Below are positions 47,490 to 59,782 of a stretch of DNA of 64,000 nucleotides, in pieces. Position numbers and translations under genes: made by a program. This DNA is from Flectonema sp. DT1601 (Eukaryota > Euglenozoa > Diplonemea > Diplonemida > Diplonemidae): positions 829,501 to 893,500 of the forward strand of contig OZ025785.1 of the NCBI GenBank assembly GCA_964019425.1. Reading direction: 5' to 3'. Every line of letters begins with the position of its first letter. Position 1 is the stretch's first letter. Under the pieces are notes generated by a model. The model worked only from the letters and a program-made list of their open reading frames with translations, did not search any database and was not told the DNA's origin.

Positions 47490-50160
47490 CTAGAATGCTA
47501 CTGGTATTGTCTCAAAAGCCATGAGAAGAGTAATTGTAACAAAAACTGTGTACAGGATGAAACTTAACCCACCAAGAAGCTGGTTTAACCTCCAACCCAA
47601 CAAGGCTATTGCAGCAATCGTACAAATAAGCATTCCAACAAGCATTAAAACTGAAGAGCCAAGTGACTTAGCCTCAACTTCGATACCTTGTCCCCCGTGT
47701 GTTACTGACCAGAAGAACCACGGCATAGGAAGACCAAACGTCACATCAAATATATTACTTCCAATAGAAGAAGACACAGCCATGTCACCCTTACCAGATC
47801 TAGCAACAATAACACTACTAATGAGATCAGGAACAGATGTACCAGCAGCTAATATTGTGATCCCCATTACAACTGATGGGATCCCTAAAGTGTCTCCAAG
47901 TGTTTCAGCCCACCAAACCATTAAATATGAGAAGAACCCAATCCAACCAATTGATCCGAGAAATCCTCCCACGTATGAGAATCCAAAACTGGATCCGAAC
48001 TTTTCTTTTAAGTGTTTTGCATATATTGGTGATGGAGCATTGTCATTAGATGCGGACCATCCAAGAAAAACTGCGGCTTGTGCATGTCCAGTTCCACCAT
48101 CGGAGTCAAAAGATTCAATAAGTGACAGCACTACTTCTGAAGCAGGTCGGGAATCACCTTCTTCACGAAGTTCATCATCGTCTTTAAGTAATTGAGCTGC
48201 GTGGTCTTTAAACCAACTCATACCATGAAGAATAGTACTGCCATCAGACCTCGTCTTTAGACCTCCTAGGCGATATAACCTTAGGGCTAGTTGACTCATC
48301 CTTTGCTCACGAGCGAACTGTTTTTTATTTGTTTTGGTTTGTATGAATTGTGGCCTTCATTCTCAGTATCACTAGGAACATACCATTTCTTTTTCTTCTC
48401 CAAGCTTCTCACCGCAAGGTAAGATTGCCCAAAGTGGGAAGTTCAATGGGAACAACAACAACCATTTAATAATTCCATCACTTGGTGGTAACGGAGACCA
48501 TGGCTGGTCTTCTTCTTCTTCTTCTTCCTCTTCGTCGTCTTCGGTCCCCCTGTTGTCTGACTGGTTTTCCTGTTTTGAATTGTAATGTCCGTGAAAATGG
48601 AGGAAACGTTTGTGCAACTTCCCCATAAAACCTGATAGTTTTCAGTGACACAACATACCTTCCCCTTGTCAGCTTGTCCAGGTGCAGTTTCTTTTGGTGC
48701 TAAGGAGCTGCGCTGCTTGGTGAGGAGTTGAGCTGTTGAGGATCGGCGGGCTTTACTCTTTGCCTGTGTTTTGTTTGATTTTATTCCGTTCATTTCATTT
48801 CTCCTCAAGTGGGTGAACCATGACTACATACCTGAACCCAACCAGTACCAGAACCCTCAGGCTTTTTGCTTTTAAGCTCCTCGTCTTCTTCAGACGTGTG
48901 GGTTTTGCCTGTTTCTGGGGAAACCTTGACACTTCGCTCGTCGAGTTTTCGGCGTATGAAAGAATAACATGTTTCATTCCATCCCATGAAGACAACATAA
49001 CAAGCGTAGCATAACAAAAGTAATCCAGACTCCCAAACGTCGATTCTCTTGTCTCTGAAGAAGATAACAAGCAAGATGAGATCAGCTAAATAAAATGCAC
49101 TATCTCTAGCAAGAGGCCACCAAGTCAGAGGCAATCCTCCAGTGTCTGCAGCCATGTGACGGGTTGCCAAAGCACATGCACCGATCACAAATAACACATT
49201 GAACACTGCACTGCCTACAATCGTTCCGAAACCAACGTCAGACCTGTTTTTTGTTAAAGCGTACGAAGTTGCAAACGTGAATACATTTTACCTCCTACTA
49301 CACCACTGATAGAAGATTAGAAAAACATACTTAGCAAAGAACACTCCAATGAAAGAAGTGAACAGTTCTGGAGCAGAACCTCCTGCCGCCATGAAAGTGG
49401 CGCCCGCAACATCGTCAGAGAGTTGTAATTTAACTGAGAGCGCTTCTAATGCTGGTACGAAGTAATCATCGCAAACAATTGCGAGAGCGAAGAACATGTA
49501 AAATATTCCCAAGACGTACAATACTAAAGCTCCCTGCTGTCTCTGTTTCTTTGAAAAGACGTCCGGGGGATAAAGTGCACCATCATCTGATTTAATTTTA
49601 CAACTTATTCCATCTCTGAATATATCAGCAGAATCAATTGAAACAATATCACAAGTAGTAGTCTCTGCTGGTCTACATGTTTGTGTTCCAACGAGAAGAG
49701 TGAATTTAGTTCCATCCGCATGAGCTATGACTGCATTCTGCTTTGTTGTTGTTATGATAACGTCGTCGTATAATATGCAGGGTGATCCTTTCTTGCGAAA
49801 GAAGTCGAACTCGTCAGTAATAAAGTCAGTCAAAGGATCAATCTTACTACATACCCAACCAGGTATGAGATCATCAGCAGAAGGGTTTCTAGGCCAGCGA
49901 TATCCAGGACATAGTGCTAGGCTGTTGCAGATGTTTTGACAGTCTAGTTTTGATTCACAAGGTGCTCCAAATAAACATTTTATGTTCCGCTCATCAGTCA
50001 TTCCAACATACTCTGGAACTACAGCTAACAGTTGTCTATGGGGACCTTCCAGTGTATCAATCTCTTCTTCATCTCTTCCTTGCCATGAAACAAACAATAG
50101 CGATAATGTTATCAGTACGCTTATCGACACCCGCAGCGCCGACTTGCGTCTTCTCATCAT
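47490..50160 (-). CDS. K+-dependent Na+/Ca2+ exchanger (NCKX/SLC24 type)
   Basis: Five exons: 50160-49331, 49243-48832, 48763-48659, 48569-48384 and 48317-47490, giving 786 residues. All four introns (66-89 nt) use GTATGT donors and CAG acceptors and keep frame. An N-terminal membrane segment (~10-25) precedes a Cys-rich extracellular part (~60-190). The first alpha repeat (~253-300) has [20 protein letters not shown] joined across the first splice to [17 protein letters not shown] cytoplasmic loop with an acidic Asp/Glu run follows. The second alpha repeat (~660-710) has [20 protein letters not shown] and [15 protein letters not shown]. The family expels Ca2+ and K+ in exchange for Na+. An insert of ~110 residues (~505-622) sits between LPCGEK and the next membrane span, where known NCKX proteins have a short link. 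A TTTCAG site 47 nt before the ATG suggests a 5'-UTR intron. Confidence 0.93.
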
Positions 50161-51681
50161 TTTATTGTTCTTTCTTTCTTCTCTCCGCCCGGTTGTTTTG
50201 CTTAATCTGAAATGGGGGAGAAGTTAAATTATTATATCAGCGCAGAAAGAAATAAGAAATCCTCCAGTTTGTCATAAGGCGACCCTCGTCAGCACACGTT
50301 TTATGATGCAACAAGAAAGAGAGAGAGAGAGAGAGAGATTGGTTGGAACTCGTACTCGAATGGCTTACATGATTGCACATGAGCGGAAGACCAAAACAAA
50401 ACAAAAAGTGTAATCAAAGTGCAGCTTAGAATCGAATTCTGTTTATATGAAATGAGAAACTTAATAGATTCTGATCGTTTTAAACAAAAAATAAGATCAA
50501 ATAAAAGTGTTGGAAATGAAAGCTGTCAGCAAGTTATGAACACAACAAGAACACCTGTGAAGAAATCTACAGGTCTTAACGTGATAATAAATCATTTTAT
50601 TTCATGTATCGCAGTCAGGGAAGCCAAACCTCTGAAGAAGCTCACATCATTCAGTGAAACTCTCACAAGCGAGAGACAGGATTGACTAGAATTAAGTGAC
50701 TACCCAGACCTACTGCATGCACGAAGCAGGCAGTGTAAGAGACGGCTGATAACGCCAAGAGGCTATGAGTGAATCAAAGCGTAAATTAGTTAGATTGAGG
50801 AAATTGAACTAAAACAAACTAAATATGACATGCCACTAATAAATTGGTTTTGGTAAGTATCAGTAGATAAACCGAAAAGCAACCGAAAAAGCGTATCAAA
50901 AGAAAAGAGGTAAGAAGCTAGTTTTCACCCTCCATATGAGTAAAACAGAAAGAATTGGAATCTAGTGACAGGCTGTCACACAAAATTGATTATTTATTTC
51001 ATCTTTTTTATCTTATTGTCAGATAAAATACATCATTGTGATCCACTCTCTCAGAGAGACCTATTGCCGTTAATACACAACACAACATCTAATCAAAATG
51101 ATGTTGTTTTTTTTTTCCCTTTTTTTTGACAAGAAGAAGCTCGGGGGCAAAAAACACCGTTATGAGTAAAACAGATTTAAAAAGAAAACAAAGAAAAGAG
51201 AAAAAAGAACGAAGATTTTAAAATTATTTATTTAGAACTTGCAATCCATCTAACGGAGAAGTCGTGAACAAGATTGAGAAACAATCCAACTAAAGGAAGG
51301 CTAGTTTTGACAACTTTAAAAAACAGAACAGTAACACAAAACTTCGTAAATTACTAAAAAGACTAGCAATCGAAGTTCAGAATTTAGTTATGCCAGCGGG
51401 GAAGTGATAGTTTGTAGAAACAGTAATGGGTAATAAGGTTAAAACTGAAAAAAAAAAAAAAGAAAAAAAAAATGACATCAGAACAATAAAGCTACCATTT
51501 TTAGAATACCATAAAAAAGATTAGCATGTCAGGTAAATCCCACAAACCAACCAAAAGTGAAAACCACTAACTAATAAAGACAGTCGATAAGTACTATCAC
51601 TCTATACTTTAGAGTTACTAAGTAACTTATACACATCAAAACAGTAGTACAGTAATGAATAGATTTCATGTGATTGGTTTA
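50161..51681. other. 1.5-kb region without a supported gene
   Basis: Contains a (GA)n microsatellite at 50316-50338 and A runs near 51449-51472. A plus-strand open frame at 50419-50685 starts with GTG and has no family resemblance. The low-coordinate part is the 3' side of the Cys-rich gene's region only from 51681 down; nothing else was recognised. Confidence 0.5.
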
Positions 51682-52476
51682 TTAAGCCATTTGCTGAATT
51701 GTAGAAATGTTGACCCTGTTCTTCCAGTTATTCTTTAGACGAGTGTATCCATTATTTGATTTGGTCTCACTCCAAAGCATAGTCCATTGAACAATCTGTT
51801 CTGGTGTTGTGCTTTCTGGGATGTCAGCTACCCCTCCATAGTGTGGACAACAAATACCACCATCACTACCTGATGACAAGCTTCCTATAAGTGGAGATCC
51901 TGCTACACGTGCTCCGTGAACAGTTGTGACTTTGTAGTCTGAAGTAGGGCAGCATAACATACAGCAGGCTCTCTTATCACGAATGCAGCATCCCCTAACA
52001 GCATAATATTCGTGTTCTCCATGGATACCAAGTTCTTCAGACCCGTCTATTCCGTTTGCTACGAAGAAGTCAACACTAGCAGGCTGAGTATAAAATGACC
52101 ATCTGGAACAAGTAGCAGCATACGCCATGTTTAAAGTCCAGAATACAGGACTGGTCATGGCATTTATCGACATTGATTCTACTTCATTATTCCTATTGCT
52201 ATTTAAGAATGAAGACGATCCTCCACAACATATTGGATACTGAATCTTACCTTCAGTGATTCCACTTACAGTTACCCTGTTATCACAACATAGGTACTTA
52301 CAATAGTCTCTTAGTGTTCGTCGTATTTTTAATATTGTTTTAGAATCCCAGCTGGATAGTTTAACATCTGTTTGATAGCAGCAACACAAACAAGTCGGTC
52401 GGTACTCCATCATTATTTTCATTCTATTTCCAGGTGGGAGGGTCAGTGCATGCTGAGCTAGTGGGATTCTTTCCAT
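51682..52476 (-). CDS. Cysteine-rich protein of unknown family, 264 residues
   Basis: Single frame from the ATG at 52476, seven bases after an ATATATCAG acceptor-like site (52484-52486), so a 5'-UTR intron is likely. The product has clustered cysteines: CLCCC near residue 29, CKYLCC, PICC, GCCIRD, ACCMLCC and GICC. No signal peptide, membrane span or known domain was recognised. Part of it (KTILKIRRTLRDYCKYLCCDN) looks like a strand-rich module. Cys pairs could bind metal, form disulfides or be lipidated; none can be decided here. The even base composition and ordinary codon use, with no low-complexity sequence, support a real gene. Confidence 0.7.
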   Translation of the reverse strand: MERIPLAQHALTLPPGNRMKIMMEYRPTCLCCCYQTDVKLSSWDSKTILKIRRTLRDYCKYLCCDNRVTVSGITEGKIQYPICCGGSSSFLNSNRNNEVESMSINAMTSPVFWTLNMAYAATCSRWSFYTQPASVDFFVANGIDGSEELGIHGEHEYYAVRGCCIRDKRACCMLCCPTSDYKVTTVHGARVAGSPLIGSLSSGSDGGICCPHYGGVADIPESTTPEQIVQWTMLWSETKSNNGYTRLKNNWKNRVNISTIQQMA

Positions 52477-54848
52477 TTTTAATCTGATATATATATAAAA
52501 CACTCCCCCTCCTAATTAGGAAAAATATATTTTTAAAACTTAAAACAACAAATCAGGCAAACTCAACAAAGCGCTAACCACAGATGCGTGTTACCTATAT
52601 AAAAGTAAATAGACGCTTATCTAATGACACGGACAGACAACAATATTTTGAGCAAAAAAAGCAGGTACCAGAAAACATGAACGATATGATTACTATTTGG
52701 GTGCGAGGAGGGTCGAGAACGAAGATGCCATCGCAACCGAAGGTCGCATGCAGGAACAAGACACTTTTAAGTCATGGCTTAAAAGACGAAACAAGGGGGG
52801 GAAATGAAACATGACCAAATAACAGGTAAGGAGGATGGGATGTGAGAAATGGGTGTTAGCCGAGAAATGCGATCCTCGGGAAAGTCACAAACGATAATAC
52901 TGAATTCACAACATATGTTTTTCTTTTTTTAATTTTGCTTTGTTTTGTTTTGTTTTTTTTCTTTCCCTGAGCGTTTCCTTTAAGGCACCGCACTACAAGA
53001 GCCTTAGACAGTTTACTATGTGGGAAAATTGTTTTTTCTCGCTCCATTTTTTTTCGTTCTTTTTAGATTCATTTTCCTTCTGTATCTTAGCCACAGGCGG
53101 GAGAAAAAAACAGTAACTTTTTATTTATTTTTATCATTATTATTGTTGCTCCAAAAGTATTCAAACAGGAACATAATATAAGACACCTCGAAAAAAAAGA
53201 ATTTTAAAAAAAAAAAAGAAAAGACAAGAAAAATTGACAGAAAAAAATGATCGTTCTCTCCGGGCTTGCCAAAGCTGTTTTCTTTTTTTTCTCTCTTTTT
53301 CTTTTTGGTTTGTGGGTCCGAACTCTGCCAATCATAGAAAGCGCTGATATGTGACACGATTGGATACTCATATTTTTTTTTTCCCTTTTCAGATAAGACT
53401 TGAGGGACATTATCAAAGTTAACTAAATAATTTATTAGTGATTTATAAATTATACAGAAACGGTAAACTATGACAAGACTCACACAGTTGACTAAAGGGG
53501 GAAAAAGCACACATGAAAATACCATAACCAAGTAGCACTGATTATTTGGTTGTTGTTGTTGTTGTTATTGTTGTTGTTGTTTTCCCACGGGGGGGTGATA
53601 GTTGATTGATTATACAAATTACAAACTGTATTCCATCATTGTATGAACGGTAATTTAACATCTGTTAACGACATACTCAACCTTACCTTTTGAAGTAGTT
53701 ATGAGGATTTGAGAGTATCCCATCTGTGGAAGTCAGTCAGTCAATTATTAAGACTGAATCACCCTCAGTTAGAAAGCCTGGAGGGTTGTTACTTTCAAGG
53801 GGGGGGAAAAGAACACATGAAGATATCAGAACCGTAGTATTCGCATTGTTTATTGTTTTTTTTTTCTTTTTTTTTTCCTCCTCAAGTCGCTACCTTTTCG
53901 GAGGAAAAAAGAAGAAAAAAAAACAGATGGCTCACTACATAAAAATAAGTTTTATACACAAAAATAGTTATATTCCATTTTGTCACAGTGCAAAATGGAA
54001 AAAAGAATCGGCAAATTTCACTTTTTTACTTACTCACTCACACTTTTATTTTGTTTGTGCGCAACCGGTAGAAACTCCTAATAAAGGAATAGGTTAGTTA
54101 CGCTGCCACAATTCTCTTTCTACCGACAATGGGTTTTGTAGGTACAAAAAAAATAAATCATCACACGGAGACATAATAATCACATCCGTTGCACAACAAA
54201 TTAGATTTTTTTTTTTTTTTTTTTTTTTTTTCCCTTCTTATTTTTCAAATCCATTCTCAGCTCTTCATTCAAAAGACGAAAAGGATGAAACACGCGGAGA
54301 TGTAATAAATTGCTTAAGTTGAAACTGGGCTCTTCATTAAGCCCCTACTGGAGAGTATCCAAGCAATGTAAGTACTAAACGACGACAAGGTCCTTGTTTC
54401 TTCATTTACGTATTTAACTTTACGAGAAAAAGAAAATCGGGTTCCTTTTTTTTTAACGATGATATTATTACAGCCATTAAGGCAGCTTAGCACGGTGCAC
54501 ACAGTAAGAAACCTACACAGAGGCACCATAAAATAATAACTTTCCGTCTACTTTTTTTCTTTATTTTATTTTTTTTTGGCCGAATTAGTATGATCGTGCT
54601 AACAAAAAGAGAAAAAACAGAGGAAAAAAAAAGAAATTCGCAAATAGTACTAGCGGAAGTTATTATAAATAAATAATCAAGCAATCAATAAATCGTAAGG
54701 ACACTTCGTTTAAACATTGACCGCAGCGGGCAATGTTTTAACCCAATTAGGGAAGCGAAACCCTTTTTCATATTAAGATATAAAGATTGAACACGCGGAT
54801 TCATTTTCTTTTTCCCACCAATAATAGTATAATGATGAGGGAGACGAC

Positions 54849-54879
<31 letters not shown>

Positions 54880-55683
54880 TCCACTCCATTAATTTAATAC
54901 AAAATAAACAAACGCAAAATAACGTAAAACGTTATTATTGAAGAATTGCGATGCCAATCGCATTCATCCATTATTATTTTTTTTTTTTTTCTTTTTTAAT
55001 AATTCAGGTAGTTTGTCAACCAACGAAACGGGCCGTCACCTACAGCAGCAGCCGAAAAAAAAGTGTACCCGGGAGAAAGAAACACAATGACGGCTTCAAA
55101 TAATACATTCGACATTAGCACACGAATGTTCCTGCTCACGATACTGAAAAAGGGAAAGAGCACATCAACATCAAAGCTTGTTTATACTTTGAGTGGTGGT
55201 AAGAGAGAGCACCATCCATCGTCAGTAGCGTTCAAACTATAAATCACAAGTTGGATGAAAAAAATACTAACTATTACTCGTTACAACAATACGTCAGCCA
55301 GTTCAGTAGCTAATAATAAATCTGAAGTTACATCACACTAATGAGCGTAACTAACTCAGAATAGACAGAAAAAGAAAACGTGTCCCAACGAGAAGATTCA
55401 CGCAGCTTCATTTTTTTTTTTTCAAAAAAAAAAACAGAAAACACTATCGTCACATACATAGTTACACATCTCATACAACGCAGCTGTCTTTTTCCATTCA
55501 AGAAGAGGTTACAGACACTGAATGATGCTATAGGTTCCTCACAAGGCATGAGAACTACTTTAATAAAACGATATTTAAAACCGACTAAGGAAAAGGATAG
55601 GGAGGATGAAAATTTTAAAAAAAATATGTAAAAAAATCATACAAAAATTGAAGGAACTGCACGGTTATATTTATTTTCTCTCT

Positions 55684-55714
<31 letters not shown>

Positions 55715-56333
55715 CATCATTGTCATTTTGTTATGGAAAGAAAAAAAAAATAAAAAAAATTATAAAAAAATTATTAAAAAATAAAAATAAAAAGACGGAT
55801 TTTTAAATTTTTTTTTTGTTTGTTTGTTCGTTTTTTTTTGTATCAAAAAAACTACTGAAGTCAGTCGTGTCTGTCAGAAGGCTTACGAGTAGCAACACAA
55901 ACATTCACAGCACAGATTCATACTAGATAAGTAGCCTCAAGGTTCCACTACAACACAATACACAATTAATGAAAACACATCACAGAATACCACACAATAC
56001 AAGCAGTTTAAAAAACAGTTAGACTATTTTTTTTTAATATCAAAAAAAAAAAAAACAACAAACCGAAGGCACTCATCTCAGTCTTTTTTTTTTTGTGTTG
56101 TCTTTTAACAATTACACAGTCAAAACATCCGCAATGAAAGGTAGTGACTTGATGAATGATATAAATTTTATGTAGTTTTAGAGATTCTTGTGTAGTTCAC
56201 AAGAATGAAAGTTAAGTCTGAAAAGTCATCACACAATTGAACATCTCTCTTTGCCTTTTTTCCCTTCTGACGAAATCACCTGGGAAAAAATTGGAGCTCA
56301 CCAATTACTTCAGAAACGACCTAATTATCTAAT

Positions 56334-56375
<42 letters not shown>

Positions 56376-56905
56376 CTTTCTTGAAAACACTCATCCGTCT
56401 GAAGGTTGGAAAAGAATGAGAATGAAAAAACAACGAGTACAACATTCACGCGTAGATCACGCAACGTATAACACTAACATTAACAAAAACCCCAAATATG
56501 AAATAAATGGAAGACATGAAAGAAAAAAACATAAATAATTTTTTTTAAAAAAAAAAAAGAACACGTGTCCAGAAAAAAAGAAAAAAGAAAAACCGTTTGT
56601 CCACTAAAGTTACTATTTTCTGTTAACATTCTGCGTGTATGTAGGGAGGGGGGAATTCTAAAAAAGAAGAGACCAGGTGAATAAAAACAACACACTTTCC
56701 ACTTCCTACATCCTCCTTCAAAGACACAAATAAACATCACGGCAGTAACCAGCAGTTTTCAAATAGTCAACAAACCTAAAAAGACTAAAGCCACCAATAG
56801 GCTTAAAACATAAAATTGAAAAAAAAAAGTGCTGTACTTTTGTGGGATGTCAATTTTGAAGAGGGAAAACAACAAAAAAAAAAAGAAAATAATTTTTTTT
56901 TTTAA
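52477..56905. other. 4.4-kb gene-poor, homopolymer-rich region
   Basis: No supported gene. Contains a (TTG)n tract at 53549-53582, G runs at 53590-53596 and 53801-53808, T runs at 54206-54231 and 55686-55714, A runs at 54849-54876 and 56335-56371, and an imperfect palindrome at 54708-54742. Longer open frames are Phe- or Lys-rich and trace the homopolymers. Confidence 0.55.
54708..54742. repeat. 35-bp imperfect palindrome
   Basis: Arms GTTTAAACATTG and CAATGTTTTAAC flank a CCGC-A-GCGG core, with one mismatch in the outer arms and an A/G mismatch inside. It could form a long hairpin or be a fragment of a mobile-element end. Function unknown. Confidence 0.6.
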
Positions 56906-58622
56906 CCCTCTAATAAGAGGCCAAAAACCCTGTTTTTGAGAAAAATCGAAAAATTTGACAAAGGGGAAAAGGGGTGTGGGGAAAAATACAAAAAAATTAC
57001 AGGGTGAAAGACACCCCCCCGCGCATTGAAAAAAAACTGAGGTCAGCCCGCAAGGGGGCCAAAATAACTTGAGAAAATGCAACAACAGCCTAAAAAAACA
57101 CTGTTACTTAGGACCCCTGGGTTCGCTTTGATTTTGGCAATGTTGTAGGAGTAGAGTGCTTCCGTTTCATGTTTTTCGGTGGGATATGATTGTGTGTAGC
57201 AAAGGTATGGTTGTTGCAAACAGGGGCTGAATACTTGTCAATATTTTCGTGATATTGTTCGAAGCAGGGATCCATGCATAAGAAAACCTCGCTTTTTGAA
57301 CAAGAAATCGATGACCTTACTTTTTTTGAGAACAAATCCGTGAACTGCAGTCCCCAAAAATACCGAATTTTCGTAGGTAGTGACATTTTGTGTGAGTTTG
57401 GTGTGTTCCGTGATCAATAAGTTGAGAACATAGCCTCTTTTTGAACTGAGCATATGTCCCGACGTCTTTTTCAGACTTCTTTTGGAGGGTGAAAACATTG
57501 AAGATAGAAATCTCTAACAAGTAGTGAAAGACTTTCAGGGTCCAGCGTTTTGTCATCAGAGTTCTTCTTGCCTTCCCCCTGATACCGTCTACGAGGTCAA
57601 CACCACCCATTAGTTTGTTGTACTGATGGATCTGTACTGGTAAGTCGATAGTCACTTTTTGATAGATTTCCTTATTTTAGTCCATCACGTGGCTGTCTCA
57701 TAATTCTCCTCGAGAGGCAATGTGCTGAAGACATATACTTCTTTTGGATTGTCCCTGAATTTATGTGATGCACATTGTGCTAGGACTGAAAGTACGAGGC
57801 AGAGAACTTCTCCACCCGTCCCTGCGCCTCCGCCTTATTAATCTCGGACCATTTGGGAACTATTGTTTCCCAAAAGCTGCGGATTTTGTAGAGCTTGTCA
57901 GTAGGTACGGGGTTGGTGACAGTGTAAAACTTTAGATTGGTTCGAATTTAGAGGAACCGATCTCAGGAAGCGAAGTGGGGTGTGTACGCTGGGTCTGATG
58001 TACCATTCCTGTAATCTGAGATATTTGGTTTATCACAGAGACCCACGAGGATATTGAGTCCTAAAGAGAGTTTGAGTTCAGCTACGTTAAGATTGAGTGC
58101 CTAGTTGTTGCTGCAGTGCGAAATCATCTCATCACCTTTGGGGTGAACACAAGTTCAAATTTCTGCAGTTCCTTCATCAATTTCAGGTCTGACATGTCCT
58201 GCAAGGACCGCCGAAACGTGTGTCGTCTTACCTTGGTGATTTTCTTGCTCCATTTCAGAGGGGAAATGCTTGGCTCTATTGTACTCTTTTCATCGCTCGA
58301 AGAAGACTCAGGAGCACCCGAATCTGGGATAGGTGACCCTACTGAATCATTTTCGATGGAAATAGTTTTAGGGATTTTAATTTTTGGCTGAAAACATGGG
58401 ATAGTCATGGGCAACCTGGCTAAGACTGTTCCCAGTGCAGAAAAAAAAAAATGAACTTTTTCTCAGAAAAAGCTGGTGACTTTTGCAGCACGATCCCACA
58501 TAAAATTTGTCGTTTTTTGGCAGCTCTGGCTCCACCCTTGTACTCGCAAGGTACATTTTTCCCCTTTGTCAAAAAAAAAAAAACGCGAAAGGCCACTATA
58601 GTGGCCTTCAGGGCTTAAAGGG
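56906..58622 (-). mobile_element. Decayed piggyBac-type DNA transposon with TTAA at both ends
   Basis: Bounded by TTAA at 56902-56905 and 58623-58626. Both ends, read inward, start CCCT[CT]TAA and reach a GGCC, consistent with piggyBac terminal inverted repeats. A perfect 16-bp palindrome (GGCCACTATAGTGGCC) lies at 58590-58605, just inside the high end. Transposase remnants read on the minus strand. The 1717-bp length is short for the family (usually 2-3 kb). Intact TTAA ends suggest a fairly recent insertion that then decayed, or a copy mobilised by an intact relative elsewhere. Confidence 0.8.
57108..58414 (-). pseudogene. piggyBac transposase remnant
   Basis: An N-terminal piece at 58414-58124 is acidic and then basic and ends near KELQKFELVFTP, resembling the region before the catalytic domain. 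Fragments further down resemble the family's NILxGLCxKP and DRLYKI segments. A C-terminal piece at 57655-57317 has YNKLMGGVDLVDG and KRWTLKVFHYLLE, a hallmark of DDE_Tnp_1_7. Sequence in another frame (57386-57108) holds a Cys-rich end (FLCMDPCFEQYHE) like the family's zinc-binding tail. Stops and frame changes separate the pieces, and most of the catalytic Asp region seems to be missing. It cannot be functional as read. Confidence 0.82.
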
Positions 58623-58626
58623 TTAA

Positions 58627-59782
58627 TAAAAAATTGTTAACAAATACCTACCCACAACATTCGAAGAACTGAACCTGCAGTCACTACTCGAGTATCCGCT
58701 GCGAATAGAAACGCGAAGAATCTCGTACTCGACACACCATCCCGATGTCATTGGTAGATAATTGTTTTAGATTACAAAAGAAATGACACTCATTGTTTTC
58801 CAATTGTCGTCAATATCAGTCTTATTTTGAATAGTTGTTAGCAACATTTTTTTAAAACGCTTCCTTATAGTAGCCAAATGAGACGCGACAATAACAATCG
58901 ACTGACTTTAAAAAACTAATAAACACCACATGTTCAATATCCTCAAAACGTTTTCTCTTACCAGGAAAATTCAACGAGTGTCCCTACAAGGACTTCACAG
59001 CTATCAACTAACAAATGATAGAGTACAAAACAACATCGAAAAGAACGAATTTTCTTACAAATTGTTCTTACGAAAAAACCCCAAGCGAAATTAATATTTC
59101 ACTCCAACTAACGAGTAAATGGGCCGGCTCAATAAAACAAAAATAGCTAACAAAACAAAACCTAATAAGAATATGGGGATGGGGGGTAAAAGAAAAAAAA
59201 AAATAAGGAAAAAAGAATGAAAGACGTAATATAAAACAGAAGAAAAAAAAAAATGAAATTTTGAGTTTGAGTTTAAAGGCAACCCCCCAGCTACCATTAT
59301 ACTGCTATCTATTTATATTTTCTTTATGTGTGTGTTCGTTAAGATCTACCCACCCCGAGGGGGGTTCCTGTTAGATTGGAACACAAATCGCTCTGGACTC
59401 AGGGGAACGGGTTGTTTAGGGAGGTAAACAAGTGAAACATTAGTTGAACAGGAAGAAGGAACAAAAAATGTTTGTTTTTTTTTCCCCTTCTCTTTTTCTT
59501 GTTCCTCTTACTTGCCATGTCTAAGAAATCACTAAAATTCAAAAGAATCGATGCAAGCTTTGTAAGAACCCAAAAAAAAAAAAGAAAAACGGCTTCTTCG
59601 CATTCGTTTTCACAAATGCTGAAGAGGCATCTAGAGTGGTAAGGAGTACTTGGGTTAGTCGGGATAGCCTTAAGAAGGAAACCATCAATTGGTTCCTGAA
59701 TGAGTCTTTCATAAAGACTAATAACACATCAGTCAGTTCATTCAAAACAAAGCACATGTCCAAAGCCTTGTAATGAATACGT
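58627..59782. other. Spacer, no gene seen
   Basis: AT-rich flank between the transposon and the receptor-kinase gene. Contains A runs near 59190-59250 and 59572-59586 and a CCCC-gag-GGGG hairpin near 59353-59365. It includes the 3' flank of the kinase gene. No coding potential recognised. Confidence 0.55.

Noticed and set aside
50419-50685. 88-codon plus-strand open frame
   Set aside because: GTG start, no family resemblance, no splice partners, opposite to the local gene direction.
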